Assembly: GCF_036499745.1 (NCBI RefSeq)
Contig: NZ_DASYDG010000003.1
Coordinates: forward strand, 1 to 64,000
Origin: Pinirhizobacter sp036499745
Lineage (GTDB): Bacteria; Pseudomonadota; Gammaproteobacteria; Xanthomonadales; Rhodanobacteraceae
Direction of reading: 5' to 3'
Length of the DNA stretch: 64,000 nt
Positions 46,170-54,847 of this stretch are shown in pieces. The notes below the pieces were generated by a model. The model saw only the letters and a list, made by a program, of their open reading frames with translations. It was not told the origin of the DNA and did no database searches. The position numbers and the translations under genes were made by a program. Each line of letters opens with the position of its first letter. The first letter of the stretch is position 1.

Positions 46170-47993
46170 ATGGAGCCTGCACTGCATCCGCCGTTCGACG
46201 GCAAGGCCTTCGTCCGCACCCTGACTACCTCGGCCGGCGTCTACCGCTACTTCGACGCCGACAACGAGTTGTTATACGTGGGGAAGGCTGCGAACCTGAA
46301 GAAACGCGTGGGCAATTATTTCCTGAAGCCCCGCATGGAGCCGCGCATCGCGGCCATGGTGTCGCAGATCGCCCACGCCGAGGTCACGCTCACGCGCACC
46401 GCGGGCGAAGCCCTGCTGCTCGAATCACAGCTGATCAAGTCCCTCAAGCCGCGCTACAACATCATGTTGCGCGACGACAAAAGCTATCCGTACATCTACC
46501 TTTCCTCCGGCGAAGACTACCCTCGCCTGGCCTTCCATCGCGGCGGCAAGACCGGCCAGGGCAAGTACTTCGGTCCCTATCCGAGCACCTTCGCCGTTCG
46601 CGAAAGCCTGAACCTGATGCAGAAGCTGTTCCACGTGCGCCAGTGCGAGGACAGCTATTTCCGCAACCGTTCGCGCCCATGCCTGCAACACCAGATCGGA
46701 CGCTGCAGCGCGCCCTGCGTCAAGCTGATCAGCGTTGACGACTACCAGGTGGACGTGCGCCACGCGCAGATGTTCCTGGAAGGTCGAAGCAGCACCGTGA
46801 TCGACGAACTGGCAGGATCGATGGAACAGGCGGCCACGGCATTGAAGTTCGAGCGCGCCGCACAGTTGCGCGACCAGGTGGCGGCCCTGCGCCGCCTGCA
46901 TGCGCAGCACTTCGTGCAGGGTGCCAGTGCGGACATGGACGTGATCGCCTGCCGGGTGGAAGGGGGCATCGCCTGCGTGAGCGTGTTGTTCTTCCGCGAC
47001 GGCGTGAGCCTTGGTTCGCGCGACTTCTTCCCGCGACTGCCGATGGATGCCAGCACCGCGGACATCGTCGAGCAGTTCATTGCGCAGTATTACCTCGAGC
47101 GTCAGGTGCCGCGCGAATTGATCCTGGACGTTGCACTGGAAGACGCCGACACGCTTGCCCAGGTGCTGGCCGAACACGCCGGGCATGGCGTGTCGATCAA
47201 GTCGAGCGTGCGCGGCGAGCGGGCGCGTTTCGTCGAAATGGCTGAGCGCAATGCCATCGCGGCGCTGACCTCGCGCCTGGCTAGCCGACAGACGCTGGGT
47301 ACGCGCTTTGACGACCTGCAAAAACTGCTGGGTCTCGACGCACTGCCGCGGCGTATCGAGTGCTTCGACATCAGCCACACCATGGGGGAGGCCACCGTGG
47401 CCTCGTGCGTGGTGTTCGGACCTGAAGGTGCCGAAAAATCACACTACCGCCGCTTCAACATCGCAGGCATCACCCCCGGCGACGACTACGCCGCCATGCA
47501 CCAGGCGCTCACCCGCCGCTTTCGCAAGGTGGTCGAAGGCGGCGTGCGGCCCGATATCCTCCTGATCGACGGTGGCGCGGGGCAGGTGGCCCAGGCAATG
47601 GAAGTACTCGCCTCGCTCGACGTGCGCGACATCCGCGTGGTGGGCGTGGCCAAAGGCCCTGGCCGGCGCGCTGGCGAAGAAACCCTGATCCTTGCCGAGA
47701 GCGGGCGTGAATTGCATCCGGGGCACGCATCACCGGCGCTGCACCTGGTGGCCGCGGTGCGCGACGAGGCGCATCGCTTCGCCATCACCGGTCATCGCAA
47801 GCGGCGTGAGGCAGCCCGTGAGCGCAGTACCCTGGAAGATGTACCCGGCGTGGGAGCTCGTCGCCGTTCGGCGCTGCTCAAGGCCTTCGGCGGTCTGTCG
47901 GGAGTAGAGGCTGCCGGTGTGGAGGAACTGACCCAGGTCAAGGGCATCGATCGGAGCCTCGCCGAGCGCATCTACGCCACGCTACATCCCTAA
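46170..47993 (+). CDS. uvrC: Excinuclease ABC subunit UvrC
   Basis: UvrC makes both incisions in nucleotide excision repair. The 607-residue protein has the GIY-YIG nuclease domain (about 18-95, with GVYRYFDADNELLYVGKAANL), a Cys-containing region, the UVR motif (about 205-240, where UvrB binds), the RNase H-like endonuclease domain (RIECFDISHTMGEATVASCVVF) and two helix-hairpin-helix motifs at the C terminus (DVPGVGARRRSALLKAFGG). It precedes pgsA, as in many gammaproteobacteria. The uvrY/gacA gene usually found just upstream of uvrC is absent there. Confidence 0.97.
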   Translation: MEPALHPPFDGKAFVRTLTTSAGVYRYFDADNELLYVGKAANLKKRVGNYFLKPRMEPRIAAMVSQIAHAEVTLTRTAGEALLLESQLIKSLKPRYNIMLRDDKSYPYIYLSSGEDYPRLAFHRGGKTGQGKYFGPYPSTFAVRESLNLMQKLFHVRQCEDSYFRNRSRPCLQHQIGRCSAPCVKLISVDDYQVDVRHAQMFLEGRSSTVIDELAGSMEQAATALKFERAAQLRDQVAALRRLHAQHFVQGASADMDVIACRVEGGIACVSVLFFRDGVSLGSRDFFPRLPMDASTADIVEQFIAQYYLERQVPRELILDVALEDADTLAQVLAEHAGHGVSIKSSVRGERARFVEMAERNAIAALTSRLASRQTLGTRFDDLQKLLGLDALPRRIECFDISHTMGEATVASCVVFGPEGAEKSHYRRFNIAGITPGDDYAAMHQALTRRFRKVVEGGVRPDILLIDGGAGQVAQAMEVLASLDVRDIRVVGVAKGPGRRAGEETLILAESGRELHPGHASPALHLVAAVRDEAHRFAITGHRKRREAARERSTLEDVPGVGARRRSALLKAFGGLSGVEAAGVEELTQVKGIDRSLAERIYATLHP

Positions 47994-48042
47994 CCACCCC
48001 CGGTGTTGTGAGACACTCACCTTCTGCCTTCCGGAACTGTCC

Positions 48043-48654
48043 ATGCGTATCAACCTGCCGACCTGGCTCACCCTTTTCCGGGTCATGCTGCTTCCGGTGA
48101 TGGTCATCGTGTTCTACCTGCCATTCCGTGGGCACAACCTCACTGCCGCGGTGGTTTTCCTGCTGGCCGGATTCACCGACTGGCTCGATGGTTATCTTGC
48201 GCGCCGGCTCAACCAGACATCCGCGTTCGGTGCCTTCCTGGATCCGGTAGCCGACAAATTGATGGTGGCGGTAACGCTGTTCCTTCTGGTGGAATCCCAT
48301 CGCAGTTCCACCGATGGCCCGCTGGGGAACTGGTCGGGCATCCTGATGGCGGTCACCGCCGCGATCATCGTCGGCCGCGAGATCAGCGTGTCGGCGCTGC
48401 GCGAGTGGATGGCGCAGATCGGCGAACACAGTAAGGTCAAGGTGGCCTTCATCGGCAAGGTCAAGACGGTGGCGCAGATCATCGCCCTGGTGGTACTGCT
48501 GCTGCAGCACGACGCGGAAACCTTGCGCCTGTACCACATCGGCGAGGCGCTGCTGGTGGTCGCCGGGGTGCTGACCATCTGGTCGGGCCTGGGCTACCTG
48601 CGCGCGGCCTGGCCGAGCCTGCGCGACAACCGTGGTACCCGCGAAGACACGTGA
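48043..48654 (+). CDS. pgsA: CDP-diacylglycerol-glycerol-3-phosphate 3-phosphatidyltransferase PgsA
   Basis: PgsA makes phosphatidylglycerophosphate, the precursor of phosphatidylglycerol and cardiolipin, at the inner membrane. The 203-residue polytopic protein has the CDP-alcohol phosphotransferase signature DG-x2-AR-x8-G-x3-D-x3-D in TDWLDGYLARRLNQ, continuing SAFGAFLDPVADK (residues about 46-72). Several hydrophobic helices follow. It is 49 bp after uvrC and is followed by tRNA genes with their own promoter. Confidence 0.95.
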   Translation: MRINLPTWLTLFRVMLLPVMVIVFYLPFRGHNLTAAVVFLLAGFTDWLDGYLARRLNQTSAFGAFLDPVADKLMVAVTLFLLVESHRSSTDGPLGNWSGILMAVTAAIIVGREISVSALREWMAQIGEHSKVKVAFIGKVKTVAQIIALVVLLLQHDAETLRLYHIGEALLVVAGVLTIWSGLGYLRAAWPSLRDNRGTREDT

Positions 48655-48673
48655 AAAACTTCCTGCAAGATGG

Positions 48674-48701
48674 TTGACACATGGTCGCTTTCCTCTAGAA
48701 T
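48674..48701 (+). promoter_or_regulatory. Sigma-70 promoter of the tRNA cluster
   Basis: A perfect TTGACA (48674-48679), a 16-nt spacer and TAGAAT (48696-48701) lie 14 nt before tRNA-Gly. Confidence 0.7.
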
Positions 48702-48715
48702 AGCGGGACTTCGAT

Positions 48716-48791
<76 letters not shown>

Positions 48792-48803
48792 TATTCAAAT
48801 CAA

Positions 48804-48832
48804 AACCTCGGGTCCCCGGGGTTTTGTTTTTT
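48804..48832 (+). terminator. Terminator after tRNA-Gly
   Basis: AACCTCGG-GTCC-CCGGGGTT (arms 48804-48811 and 48816-48823, one G-T pair) is followed by a T-rich tract. It would separate tRNA-Gly from tRNA-Cys. Confidence 0.7.
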
Positions 48833-48874
48833 AAAGGCCGTGAGGATACCCTCCCGGCGATGCGCAACAGCGAT

Positions 48875-48948
48875 GGCCTGGTGGCAGAGTGGTCATGCAG
48901 CGGACTGCAAATCCGCGTACGCCGGTTCGATTCCGACCCAGGCCTCCA
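48875..48948 (+). tRNA. tRNA-Cys (anticodon GCA)
   Basis: The 74-nt gene has acceptor stem GGCCTGG/CCAGGCC followed by an encoded TCCA. The anticodon arm GCGGA-CTGCAAA-TCCGC carries GCA. It corresponds to cysT of E. coli. Confidence 0.97.
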
Positions 48949-48960
48949 TCGCTCGATTCA

Positions 48961-48997
48961 AAGGCGCTCCAGCGTATGCTGGTAGCGCCTTCTTTTT
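48961..48997 (+). terminator. Terminator after tRNA-Cys
   Basis: AAGGCGCT/AGCGCCTT encloses a second stem CCAGC-GTAT-GCTGG, followed by CTTTTTT. It ends two bases before tRNA-Leu, so that tRNA must depend on read-through or on processing. Confidence 0.8.
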
Positions 48998-48999
48998 TG

Positions 49000-49083
49000 G
49001 CCCGGATGGCGAAACTGGTAAACGCAGGGGACTTAAAATCCCCCAGTCGAAAGACTTTGTCGGTTCGATTCCGACTCCGGGCA
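49000..49083 (+). tRNA. tRNA-Leu (anticodon TAA)
   Basis: The 84-nt gene has acceptor stem GCCCGGA/TCCGGGC, discriminator A at 49083, a variable arm of class II type and anticodon loop CTTAAAA with TAA. It corresponds to leuZ of E. coli. Unlike the two tRNAs before it, the 3' CCA is not encoded (the genome continues CACTATGG), so CCA must be added after transcription. Confidence 0.95.
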
Positions 49084-49084
49084 C

Positions 49085-49485
49085 ACTATGGCAAGGGACT
49101 CATCCCAGGGCCTGCCCCGATGTTTGTCACGTCTTTTGTCACGTATTTCGTAGGCAATCGGTGTCGGCTTGGCGTATTAACCTCTCAAACCCCGAAATGT
49201 TTGTAGGAAAAACGTCATCATTAATACAGCACGATCTGGCTCCGCCGTGATCTTGATTTCCAATAGTTGCGTCAGGACGTAATGTGGCGCGAAGAAAGAT
49301 GGAACTGCTTGCTTTGTTTCACGTAGTTGCTTATTCGGCTATCGTGAAAACGCTTTCAGCTTGCGGGGGATCAATGACTATGCGCTGGCGCGCCTTCAAA
49401 GGAATCTGGCATTGTAGGGTCGTTAGCCGGATCCACACTTGATCCGTGTTGCCGCCTCAGGGACGAAGCATCCAGGAAGGATTTC
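49085..49485. other. Lower-GC gap between tRNA-Leu and the GacA-like gene
   Basis: This 400-bp stretch has visibly lower GC content than its surroundings and no supported gene. A tandem repeat of TTTGTCACGT with 12-nt period lies at 49123-49144, just beyond the tRNA. The remainder carries the promoter region of the response-regulator gene. The combination of tRNA 3' end and foreign-looking DNA suggests a decayed integration site. Confidence 0.5.
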
Positions 49486-50139
49486 ATGATCAACATTATC
49501 CTCATTGACGATCACGAGCTGGTTCGCACCGGCTTCAAGATGATCCTGCAACAACAGCCAGACATGCGTGTACAGGCCGAGGCCGGCACCGCAGAGGAAG
49601 GCTTGCGGCTGATCCGCAACCTCCAGCCCGAGATCGCACTGGTCGATGTCCACATGCCGGGCATGAGTGGCGTGGAGCTGACCGAGCGCGTGATCCGTGC
49701 CAAGCTCCGCACACACGTCGTGATCCTGACAGTGGTCGACGACGCTCGCTTTCCCAAGCGCCTTCTCGATGCCGGTGCGCTGGGTTATCTCACCAAGGGT
49801 TGTTCGGCAGCCGAACTCCTGGCCGCCATTCGACAGGTCGCGCAGGGGCGTCGTTACCTTGCACCCGCGGTGGCACAGCAGCTTGCGCTGGCCACGCTCG
49901 ACGGCACCGATTCACCCTTCGATGCCCTCTCAAGTCGCGAGATGGAAGTTGCGATGATGTTGGTGCGTGGCATGCCGCTCACGGCCATTGGTGAGAGGTT
50001 AAACCTCAGTCCTAAAACAGTAAGTACCTATAAGCAGCGCTTGATGGAAAAACTGCGTGTCGACCACATCGTGGGGCTTGCCCACATGATGACGGTGCAT
50101 TCCTTGCTCGACACCAGCAACCATCACGTCGGTAGCTGA
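49486..50139 (+). CDS. GacA/UvrY-family response regulator
   Basis: This 217-residue protein opens MINIILIDDHELVRTGFKMI. It has the receiver residues D8, D9, D54 (ALVDVHMPGM) and K104 (YLTKG), and a LuxR-type helix-turn-helix near 145-205 (LSSREMEVAMMLVRGMPLT, LSPKTVSTYKQRLMEKL). The KTVSTYKQRL recognition helix is typical of GacA and UvrY, which activate small RNAs that sequester CsrA. In many relatives gacA/uvrY lies directly upstream of uvrC. Here it lies beyond the tRNAs, 5.5 kb after the start of kdsB-uvrC. An AGGAAGG site precedes the ATG. No partner kinase is nearby. Confidence 0.85.
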   Translation: MINIILIDDHELVRTGFKMILQQQPDMRVQAEAGTAEEGLRLIRNLQPEIALVDVHMPGMSGVELTERVIRAKLRTHVVILTVVDDARFPKRLLDAGALGYLTKGCSAAELLAAIRQVAQGRRYLAPAVAQQLALATLDGTDSPFDALSSREMEVAMMLVRGMPLTAIGERLNLSPKTVSTYKQRLMEKLRVDHIVGLAHMMTVHSLLDTSNHHVGS

Positions 50140-50154
50140 TCACCTGGTTCATCC

Positions 50155-50188
50155 AAAAAAAACCCCGCCGTACGGCGGGGTTTTTTTT
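50155..50188. terminator. Bidirectional terminator between the GacA-like gene and rne
   Basis: A run of A, then CCCCGCC-GTAC-GGCGGGG and a run of eight T residues form a perfect hairpin with A/T tracts on both sides, between convergent genes. Confidence 0.92.
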
Positions 50189-50200
50189 ATCGACGTGCCG

Positions 50201-53200
50201 TCAATGGCGTGGGTCTTCACCCTGGGCGCGGGGAAGAAGTGGTTCCTCGCCCTTATCCTCGGTGTCGTCGGCGACTTCCTCGACGCGAGCCGATGGCGCC
50301 GGATGATCGGGCGTTTCGGCCGGCGTCGGCACGGGCGGTTCAACGGGGCTGGACGTTGAACCTGGTGACGGCGAGCGACCCAGCAGATCGCCCTGCTTGG
50401 GGCTGGTCCACGATACCGAAGGGGTGGGTTCGTCGGCTGGGGCCGCTCCAGCGAGGGGCACGCCGGCGGGCTCCGCGCTGTCCCGTGCTTGATCCGTAGC
50501 GGTGCCTTGTTCGGTGTGCGCAGCTATCGGTGATGCAGTAACCGGCGCAGGCGACGCAACGGGTTTCGGCGTGACAACCACGGCAGGCACGGCGACTGGT
50601 TCAGGCGTCGGTTCCGGGATGCGAGCGGCGAGTGCGGCGGCGTCCGTTTCGTCGTTCGCGTGGTTGCCATGTTCGCTGGCACGGGTGACATCGACCTTGG
50701 CTACGTCCACATGGGGTACCGCAACAAACGGCGCAGCCTGGACTGTTTCCGATCCGCCATGCATGGTCTCGGTCGCCGGCGACGGGGCGGGGGCCGCGTA
50801 GACGGCAGCATCCTCGTGCAACGCGGCGATGTTGCGCTCGGGCGCCGCAACGGGCGGGAGATCCGGCAGGGGCGGCAACGGCGGCAGGTTGAAGGTGTTC
50901 GCGGAATAGTGCTGCGGCGTCGGCTCTGCCACGACCACCGGTGCATCATCCGTGGCCTGCAGCGTGGGTGCGCGCCCGATGTCGGGGCTGCTCGTCCGCT
51001 CGGCGACAGGCGCCGGCTCCGCCGTCCGCTCGTCGGGCTGGGGCGACTGGGCGGTCGGTGCGGCGACGACTGCCGTCACCTGTACGGCGTCGTCATCATC
51101 ATTGGCATCGTCGTCTTCGCCCTGGTCCATATCGAGCGAGCCGGCGGCTGCGCCGGCCTGGGTGTCATCCTGCCGACGACGACGGCGACCACCGCGACGT
51201 CCGCGACGGCGGCGCTGGCCGCCCTCGGCATCCTTGGCGTCCTCGGAGCTAGAAGGCGACTGCGTGGTCGCGACATCGTCCTGGATGACCACGGTGTCGG
51301 CAGCGTCCTGCCCAGCGATCATGGCCGCCTTCATCTGGACATCGTCCGTACCGCCCGGCGGCACAGGCTTGTCGCCGCGGGGCTGCCGGGGCGATTGCGC
51401 CGGACGTTCCGCTTTCTCGGCAACGGCTTGTTGTTTGCGCGGATCGTCCTTCGGACCTTCCATCGGGCCCTGTCGACCGGCATGGTTGCCGCGGCCACCT
51501 GCCTGCGGCTGGCGGCCGTCACGGGCTGTGGCTTCGGGCCGGGGCTGCTGCTTGTTGCGACCGCCTTGCTGGGATGGCTGGCGACCGGCGTTGGCACCGG
51601 AGGTATCTTTCGTGCTGCTGGTGCCGCCGCTGTCGCGACGTGTCTGCTGGCGTTGGCTGCCGCCACCCTGGCGGTTCCCGCCCTGGCCGCCGCGACCCTC
51701 GCGGCGTTCCTGGCCCTGGCGGCTGCCGCGCTCGCCACGCTCACCGCGCGACTGGCGTGCTTCACGCTGGGGCTGGGCCGGTGCTGCGGGGGCTGGACGG
51801 AACCAGCCGAGGATACGCGAGAGCACGCCGCCACCGGTGGCGGTGGCCGGTGCGGAAGCGCGCTGCGCCGTGCTACGGGTCGCAGGCGCCGAGGGGGCGG
51901 AAGCGGCCTCGGGCAGATCGTCGCGTACCGGTGCCGGCGTTGCCGGAACCACGCCACTTACCAGCGGCTGCTCGCCGCTGCCCAGCGCCTGGCCCATCTT
52001 GGGCAGTGCTGCGGCCTCGACAGTGACGGTGCGCTCGTAACTGGGCTTGCTGTGCTCGCCCATATCCGCCTCGCGAATGCGCTGTATTTCGATGTGCGGG
52101 GTCTCGAGGTTTTCGTCGGCCACCACCACCACATGCACGCTGTGGCGCAGCTCGATTTCGACGATCGACGCACGCTTTTCGTTCAACATGAAGTTAGCCA
52201 CCGCCGCCGGCGCCTGCACCAGCACCTGGCCGGTGTTTTCCTTCATCGCGTGTTCTTCGATCAGGCGCAGGGTGGAGAGCGCCAGCGATTCCACGCTGCG
52301 GATGTGGCCGTGGCCCTCGCAGCGCGGGCAGACGATCTGGGTGGCTTCACCCAGGCTCGGACGCAGGCGCTGGCGGGACATCTCCAGCAGGCCGAAGCGC
52401 GAGATGCGGCCGATCTGCACGCGGGCGCGGTCGTTCTTCAGGGCATCCTTGAGCTTCTCTTCGACTTCGCGCTGGTGGCGCGGGCTGTCCATGTCGATGA
52501 AGTCGATCACGATCAGGCCGCCGGCGTCGCGGATGCGCAGCTGGCGGGCGATTTCCACCGCCGCTTCGCAGTTGGTGTTGAACGCGGTTTCCTCGATGTC
52601 CGAGCCCTTGGTGGCCTTGGAGGAGTTGATGTCCACGGCGGTCAAGGCTTCGGTCTGGTCGATCACGATCGAGCCGCCGGAGGGCAGGCGCACACTGCGG
52701 GCGAAGATGTTCTCGATCTGGGTTTCGATCTGGTAGCGCGAGAACAGCGGTGTGGGATCCTGGTAGAGCTTGAGCTTGCGCAGGTTGGTGGGCATCACCT
52801 GCTGCACGAACTCACGCGCATCGTTGAAGAGGGATTCTTCGTCGATGAGGATCTCGCCGATGTCGTTGCGCAGGTAATCGCGCAGCGCCCGGATGAACAG
52901 CTTCGATTCCTGGTAGATCAGGAATGGGGCCTTCTGGCTGCTGGCGGCAGCGGAGACCGCCTTCCACAGCTGCAGGAGGTAATCCAGGTCCCATTGCAGT
53001 TCTTCCGCGTCACGGCCCATGCCGGCGGTGCGGACGATCAGGCCGACGTCGTCGGGGACGGCCAGGTGGTCCATGGCTTCTTTAAGGGCTTGCCTGTCTT
53101 CACCCTCGATGCGGCGGGAGACGCCGCCGGCACGGGGGTTGTTGGGCATCAGCACCATGTAGCGGCCGGCCAGGCTGATGAACGTGGTGAGGGCCGCGCC

Positions 53201-53530
53201 CTTGTTGCCGCGTTCTTCCTTTTCGACCTGGACGATGATTTCCTGGCCTTCGCGCAGGAGGTCGCGGATGTTCGACTTGCCTTCGGCCTGCGGGTTGAAA
53301 TACTCCCGGGCAATTTCCTTCAGGGGAAGGAAGCCATGGCGCTCGGCGCCATAGTCGATGAAGCAGGCTTCCAGGGAGGGCTCGACCCGCGTGATGCGGC
53401 CCTTGTAAATATTGGCTTTTTTCTGTTCGCGGGAGGGGATCTCGATGTCGAGATCGTAAAGGTTCTGGCCATCGACGATGGCCACACGCAACTCTTCACG
53501 CTGAGTCGCGTTGATCAACATACGTTTCAT
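50201..53530 (-). CDS. rne: Ribonuclease E
   Basis: RNase E is the endonuclease that starts mRNA decay and matures rRNA and tRNA. The start at 53530 gives 1109 residues beginning MKRMLINATQREELRVAIVD. The N-terminal half holds the S1 domain (about 36-120), the 5' sensor, the DNase I-like catalytic region with VIDFIDMDSPRHQ and the zinc-link CPRCEGHGH (about 400-408). From about residue 510 the protein is disordered: Gln/Arg/Gly-rich segments (RGERGERGSRQGQERR, RRRRGRRGGRRRRR) that likely bind RNA and partners, then Pro/Ala/Glu-rich stretches. It is divergent from rluC, as in E. coli. Confidence 0.96.
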   Translation of the reverse strand: MKRMLINATQREELRVAIVDGQNLYDLDIEIPSREQKKANIYKGRITRVEPSLEACFIDYGAERHGFLPLKEIAREYFNPQAEGKSNIRDLLREGQEIIVQVEKEERGNKGAALTTFISLAGRYMVLMPNNPRAGGVSRRIEGEDRQALKEAMDHLAVPDDVGLIVRTAGMGRDAEELQWDLDYLLQLWKAVSAAASSQKAPFLIYQESKLFIRALRDYLRNDIGEILIDEESLFNDAREFVQQVMPTNLRKLKLYQDPTPLFSRYQIETQIENIFARSVRLPSGGSIVIDQTEALTAVDINSSKATKGSDIEETAFNTNCEAAVEIARQLRIRDAGGLIVIDFIDMDSPRHQREVEEKLKDALKNDRARVQIGRISRFGLLEMSRQRLRPSLGEATQIVCPRCEGHGHIRSVESLALSTLRLIEEHAMKENTGQVLVQAPAAVANFMLNEKRASIVEIELRHSVHVVVVADENLETPHIEIQRIREADMGEHSKPSYERTVTVEAAALPKMGQALGSGEQPLVSGVVPATPAPVRDDLPEAASAPSAPATRSTAQRASAPATATGGGVLSRILGWFRPAPAAPAQPQREARQSRGERGERGSRQGQERREGRGGQGGNRQGGGSQRQQTRRDSGGTSSTKDTSGANAGRQPSQQGGRNKQQPRPEATARDGRQPQAGGRGNHAGRQGPMEGPKDDPRKQQAVAEKAERPAQSPRQPRGDKPVPPGGTDDVQMKAAMIAGQDAADTVVIQDDVATTQSPSSSEDAKDAEGGQRRRRGRRGGRRRRRQDDTQAGAAAGSLDMDQGEDDDANDDDDAVQVTAVVAAPTAQSPQPDERTAEPAPVAERTSSPDIGRAPTLQATDDAPVVVAEPTPQHYSANTFNLPPLPPLPDLPPVAAPERNIAALHEDAAVYAAPAPSPATETMHGGSETVQAAPFVAVPHVDVAKVDVTRASEHGNHANDETDAAALAARIPEPTPEPVAVPAVVVTPKPVASPAPVTASPIAAHTEQGTATDQARDSAEPAGVPLAGAAPADEPTPSVSWTSPKQGDLLGRSPSPGSTSSPVEPPVPTPAETPDHPAPSARVEEVADDTEDKGEEPLLPRAQGEDPRH

Positions 53531-53875
53531 TGTGGGTTCCTTGGCTTGCCGCGCGTCGCGTGCCTCGGTGGCGCCACATGGCGGCCTGCCGGGGATCGCG
53601 CCGCAGCGGTAAAGCGGCAAAAGTCCGGGGCCGTCGCTGGCTCCGGCGTGATTCTTGGCATTAGCGCCAACGCACGATCAAGCCCGCACCCGATAAGGCA
53701 CCGGACAACCGCGACCCGAACCGTTACGATGAGAGGGAATGGCGACCGGCCGCCTGACTGATGGCCTGCCGACGCAATCCTCGCCGGCGTGACGGGCGGG
53801 CGTATTGCCTCCGGGGCGAGCCCTTCGGCGCTACGTAGCGCTGGTCGAGTATCCTATCTAATTCGGATTTTTTCA
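53531..53875. other. Divergent rne-rluC control region
   Basis: This 345-bp gap carries the long 5' leader of rne (minus) and the rluC promoter (plus). In E. coli the rne leader mediates autoregulation, but no matching hairpin was recognised. A perfect 14-bp palindrome, GCGCTACGTAGCGC, lies at 53828-53841, upstream of a TATCCTATCT stretch that could serve as the rluC -10. No gene is supported inside. Confidence 0.5.
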
Positions 53876-54847
53876 ATGCAGACGGTAACTTCCCAAGACG
53901 GCTCGCACGGCGTGCGACAGCTGGAGGTCGGCGCCGAGCGTGACGGCCAGCGCATCGACAACGCCCTGGCGACGATCCTGAAGGGGGTCCCCAAGAGCCT
54001 GATCTACCGCATCCTGCGCACCGGCCAGGTGCGGGTGAACGGTAAGCGGGCCAAGCCCGACACCCGCCTGGCGGCCGGCGACATGCTGCGTATTCCACCC
54101 GTTCGCGTGGCTGAACGGGACCCGGGCGTGGCCCCGTCGGGGCAGGTGGCCGAGGTCGCCGATGCGGTGATCTTCGAGGACAAGCACTTCCTGGTGATCG
54201 ACAAACCCCCCGGCGTGGCCAGCCATGGCGGCAGCGGGGTGAGCCACGGCGCCATTGAGCTGTTGCGGGCCGCCCGGCCCAAGGAATCCCTGGAACTGGT
54301 CCATCGCCTGGACCGCGATACCAGCGGTGTACTGGTGTTTGCCCGTACCCGTCCAGCGTTGATCGGGCTGCAGGCCCTGATTCGCGAGGGCGAGGTGACC
54401 AAGCAGTACCTGTGCCTGATGACCGGCGCGCCGTCGCGTGCGAAATTCGATGTCAACGCACCGCTGCAGAAGTCGATCCTGCAAGGCGGCGAAAGAATGG
54501 TAAGAGTGTCCGATAACGGCAAGCCATCGCTCACTTTTTTCCGCGAGATCGAGCAATACCCGGGCGCCCGGCTGATGGAAGCGAAGCTGGGCACGGGGCG
54601 TACGCACCAGATCCGCGTACACGCCGCGCACGTGGGCCATCCGCTGGCCGGTGACCCGAAATATGGCGATGCCGAGGCCAACCAGCGCTTTCGAAAGATG
54701 GGCCTGAAGCGGATGTTCCTGCACGCATCCCACATGTCTTTCGAGCTGGACGACCGGGCCTACAGCTTCTCCGCCCCCCTTCCGGATGAACTGAAGGCAT
54801 TCCTGGACAAGCTGCGGGGAGCGCCTAGAGGAAAAACCGCGCGCTGA
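53876..54847 (+). CDS. rluC: 23S rRNA pseudouridine synthase RluC
   Basis: RluC makes pseudouridines 955, 2504 and 2580 of 23S rRNA. The ATG at 53876 gives 323 residues, with an N-terminal S4 domain (about 20-75, QRIDNALATILKGVPKSLIYRILRTGQ, here only partly quoted by position) and the catalytic motif HRLDRDTSGVLVFARTR with the nucleophile Asp. GRTHQIRVHAAHVGHPLAGD is near the C terminus. The pairing with divergent rne is the normal arrangement. Its 3' end overlaps the convergent CPBP gene by 23 bp. Confidence 0.95.
   Translation: MQTVTSQDGSHGVRQLEVGAERDGQRIDNALATILKGVPKSLIYRILRTGQVRVNGKRAKPDTRLAAGDMLRIPPVRVAERDPGVAPSGQVAEVADAVIFEDKHFLVIDKPPGVASHGGSGVSHGAIELLRAARPKESLELVHRLDRDTSGVLVFARTRPALIGLQALIREGEVTKQYLCLMTGAPSRAKFDVNAPLQKSILQGGERMVRVSDNGKPSLTFFREIEQYPGARLMEAKLGTGRTHQIRVHAAHVGHPLAGDPKYGDAEANQRFRKMGLKRMFLHASHMSFELDDRAYSFSAPLPDELKAFLDKLRGAPRGKTAR

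Noticed and set aside
50660..53761. 1033-codon plus-strand frame opposite rne
   Set aside because: It is antisense to the conserved RNase E reading frame; its composition is that of a shadow frame.
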